From Actinomycetes bacterium (GTDB lineage Bacteria > Actinomycetota > Actinomycetes > Actinomycetales > Microbacteriaceae), in NCBI GenBank assembly GCA_023432305.1, contig JAEYUT010000031.1, positions 1 to 5,876 on the forward strand: a stretch of DNA of 5,876 nucleotides. The letters run 5' to 3'. The translations under genes and the position numbers were made by a program. The stretch's first letter is position 1. Every line of letters begins with the position of its first letter. Below are positions 5,799 through 5,876 of the stretch, piece after piece. A model generated the notes under the pieces. It made no database searches. It had not been told where the DNA came from and worked only from the letters and a program-made list of their open reading frames with translations.

Positions 5799-5846
5799 GC
5801 GGTGTCGTGGCAGCGCTTCACGGTTCCCCGGTGATCGCATGTTCTA

Positions 5847-5858
5847 GAGCTGACATAA
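5847..5858 (+). repeat. 12-base direct repeat, copy 2
   Basis: Exact second copy of GAGCTGACATAA, starting 162 bases after copy 1. Here the sequence beyond it does not contain a matching second arm, so on its own it looks like a half-site. The window ends 18 bases later. Confidence 0.7.
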
Positions 5859-5876
5859 CGTGGCGGCGCCCTGGCT

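Larger units (their letters stand above)
5606..5876. other. Gene-poor stretch with several repeat structures
   Basis: No convincing gene is seen on either strand in these 271 bases. The longest open frames have no ribosome site or family resemblance, and one runs against the usual codon pattern. The stretch holds a dif-like site, a perfect 11-base inverted repeat, a 12-base direct repeat and a bulged stem-loop, listed separately. It should also contain the promoter of the small membrane protein gene. Its right end reaches the window edge. Confidence 0.6.

Noticed and set aside
5618..5821. 67-codon open frame on the minus strand
   Set aside because: It runs through the inverted repeat and stem-loop, has no ribosome site, and its composition is unlike the neighbouring genes.
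5752..5847. 31-residue open frame starting ATG on the plus strand
   Set aside because: Arg-rich, spans the stem-loop and has no family resemblance; the upstream purine-rich bases are a weak ribosome site at best.
5847..5858. Integron attC-like core (TAAC) near the second direct repeat
   Set aside because: The bases before AAC do not fit the RYYYAAC core and no paired inverse core lies within the window.
1..5876. CRISPR array, tRNA, rRNA or insertion sequence
   Set aside because: No regularly spaced repeats, no cloverleaf or rRNA-like stretch, and no transposase frame with terminal inverted repeats were seen.

Overview
The window is high-GC DNA whose genes end codons mostly in G or C, have GTG and TTG starts, and give proteins that look actinobacterial. 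The closest fit by eye is Microbacteriaceae, Microbacterium-like. This rests on protein resemblance and codon use only, since no search could be run. Most of it is ordinary chromosomal gene content; the last 270 bases are the least explained part.

Layout. Positions 1-2567 hold a leftward run of three genes: an alditol (xylitol) oxidase with a TTG start, then 9 bases later a secreted lipoprotein with a LysM-like C-terminus, then after 86 bases the N-terminal 71 codons of a protein that looks like the N-terminal extension of an actinobacterial short-chain dehydrogenase. A 50-base divergent intergenic region (2568-2617) separates the oxidase from a rightward SUMF1/FGE-fold protein that lacks the copper-binding cysteines of true formylglycine-generating enzymes and may be translated from a leaderless GTG. 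It is followed by nadE, the ammonia-dependent NAD+ synthetase, with an imperfect dyad in the 99-base gap. nadE converges on a CPBP (CAAX/Rce1-like) membrane protease across a short gap with a hairpin. Upstream of the protease lies a leftward gene for a small two-helix membrane protein.

The protease has a start problem. Its frame continues upstream of the first GTG through two more hydrophobic segments, but with no ATG, GTG or TTG before an in-frame stop. Either a CTG with a fair Shine-Dalgarno sequence is used or the 5' end is damaged.

Positions 5606-5876 have no convincing gene. They hold a 28-base site resembling a XerC/XerD (dif-like) recombination core, which overlaps a perfect 11-base inverted repeat. 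A 12-base sequence containing the XerD-like arm recurs as a direct repeat 162 bases further on, and a bulged stem-loop lies between. This is the best candidate for something not routinely annotated: a resolution or integration site, perhaps the edge of a mobile element that continues beyond the window.

How the genes relate: the oxidase and lipoprotein are probably co-transcribed. The NAD synthetase is a housekeeping gene. The SUMF1-like protein, the protease and the small membrane protein have no link to each other that the sequence shows.
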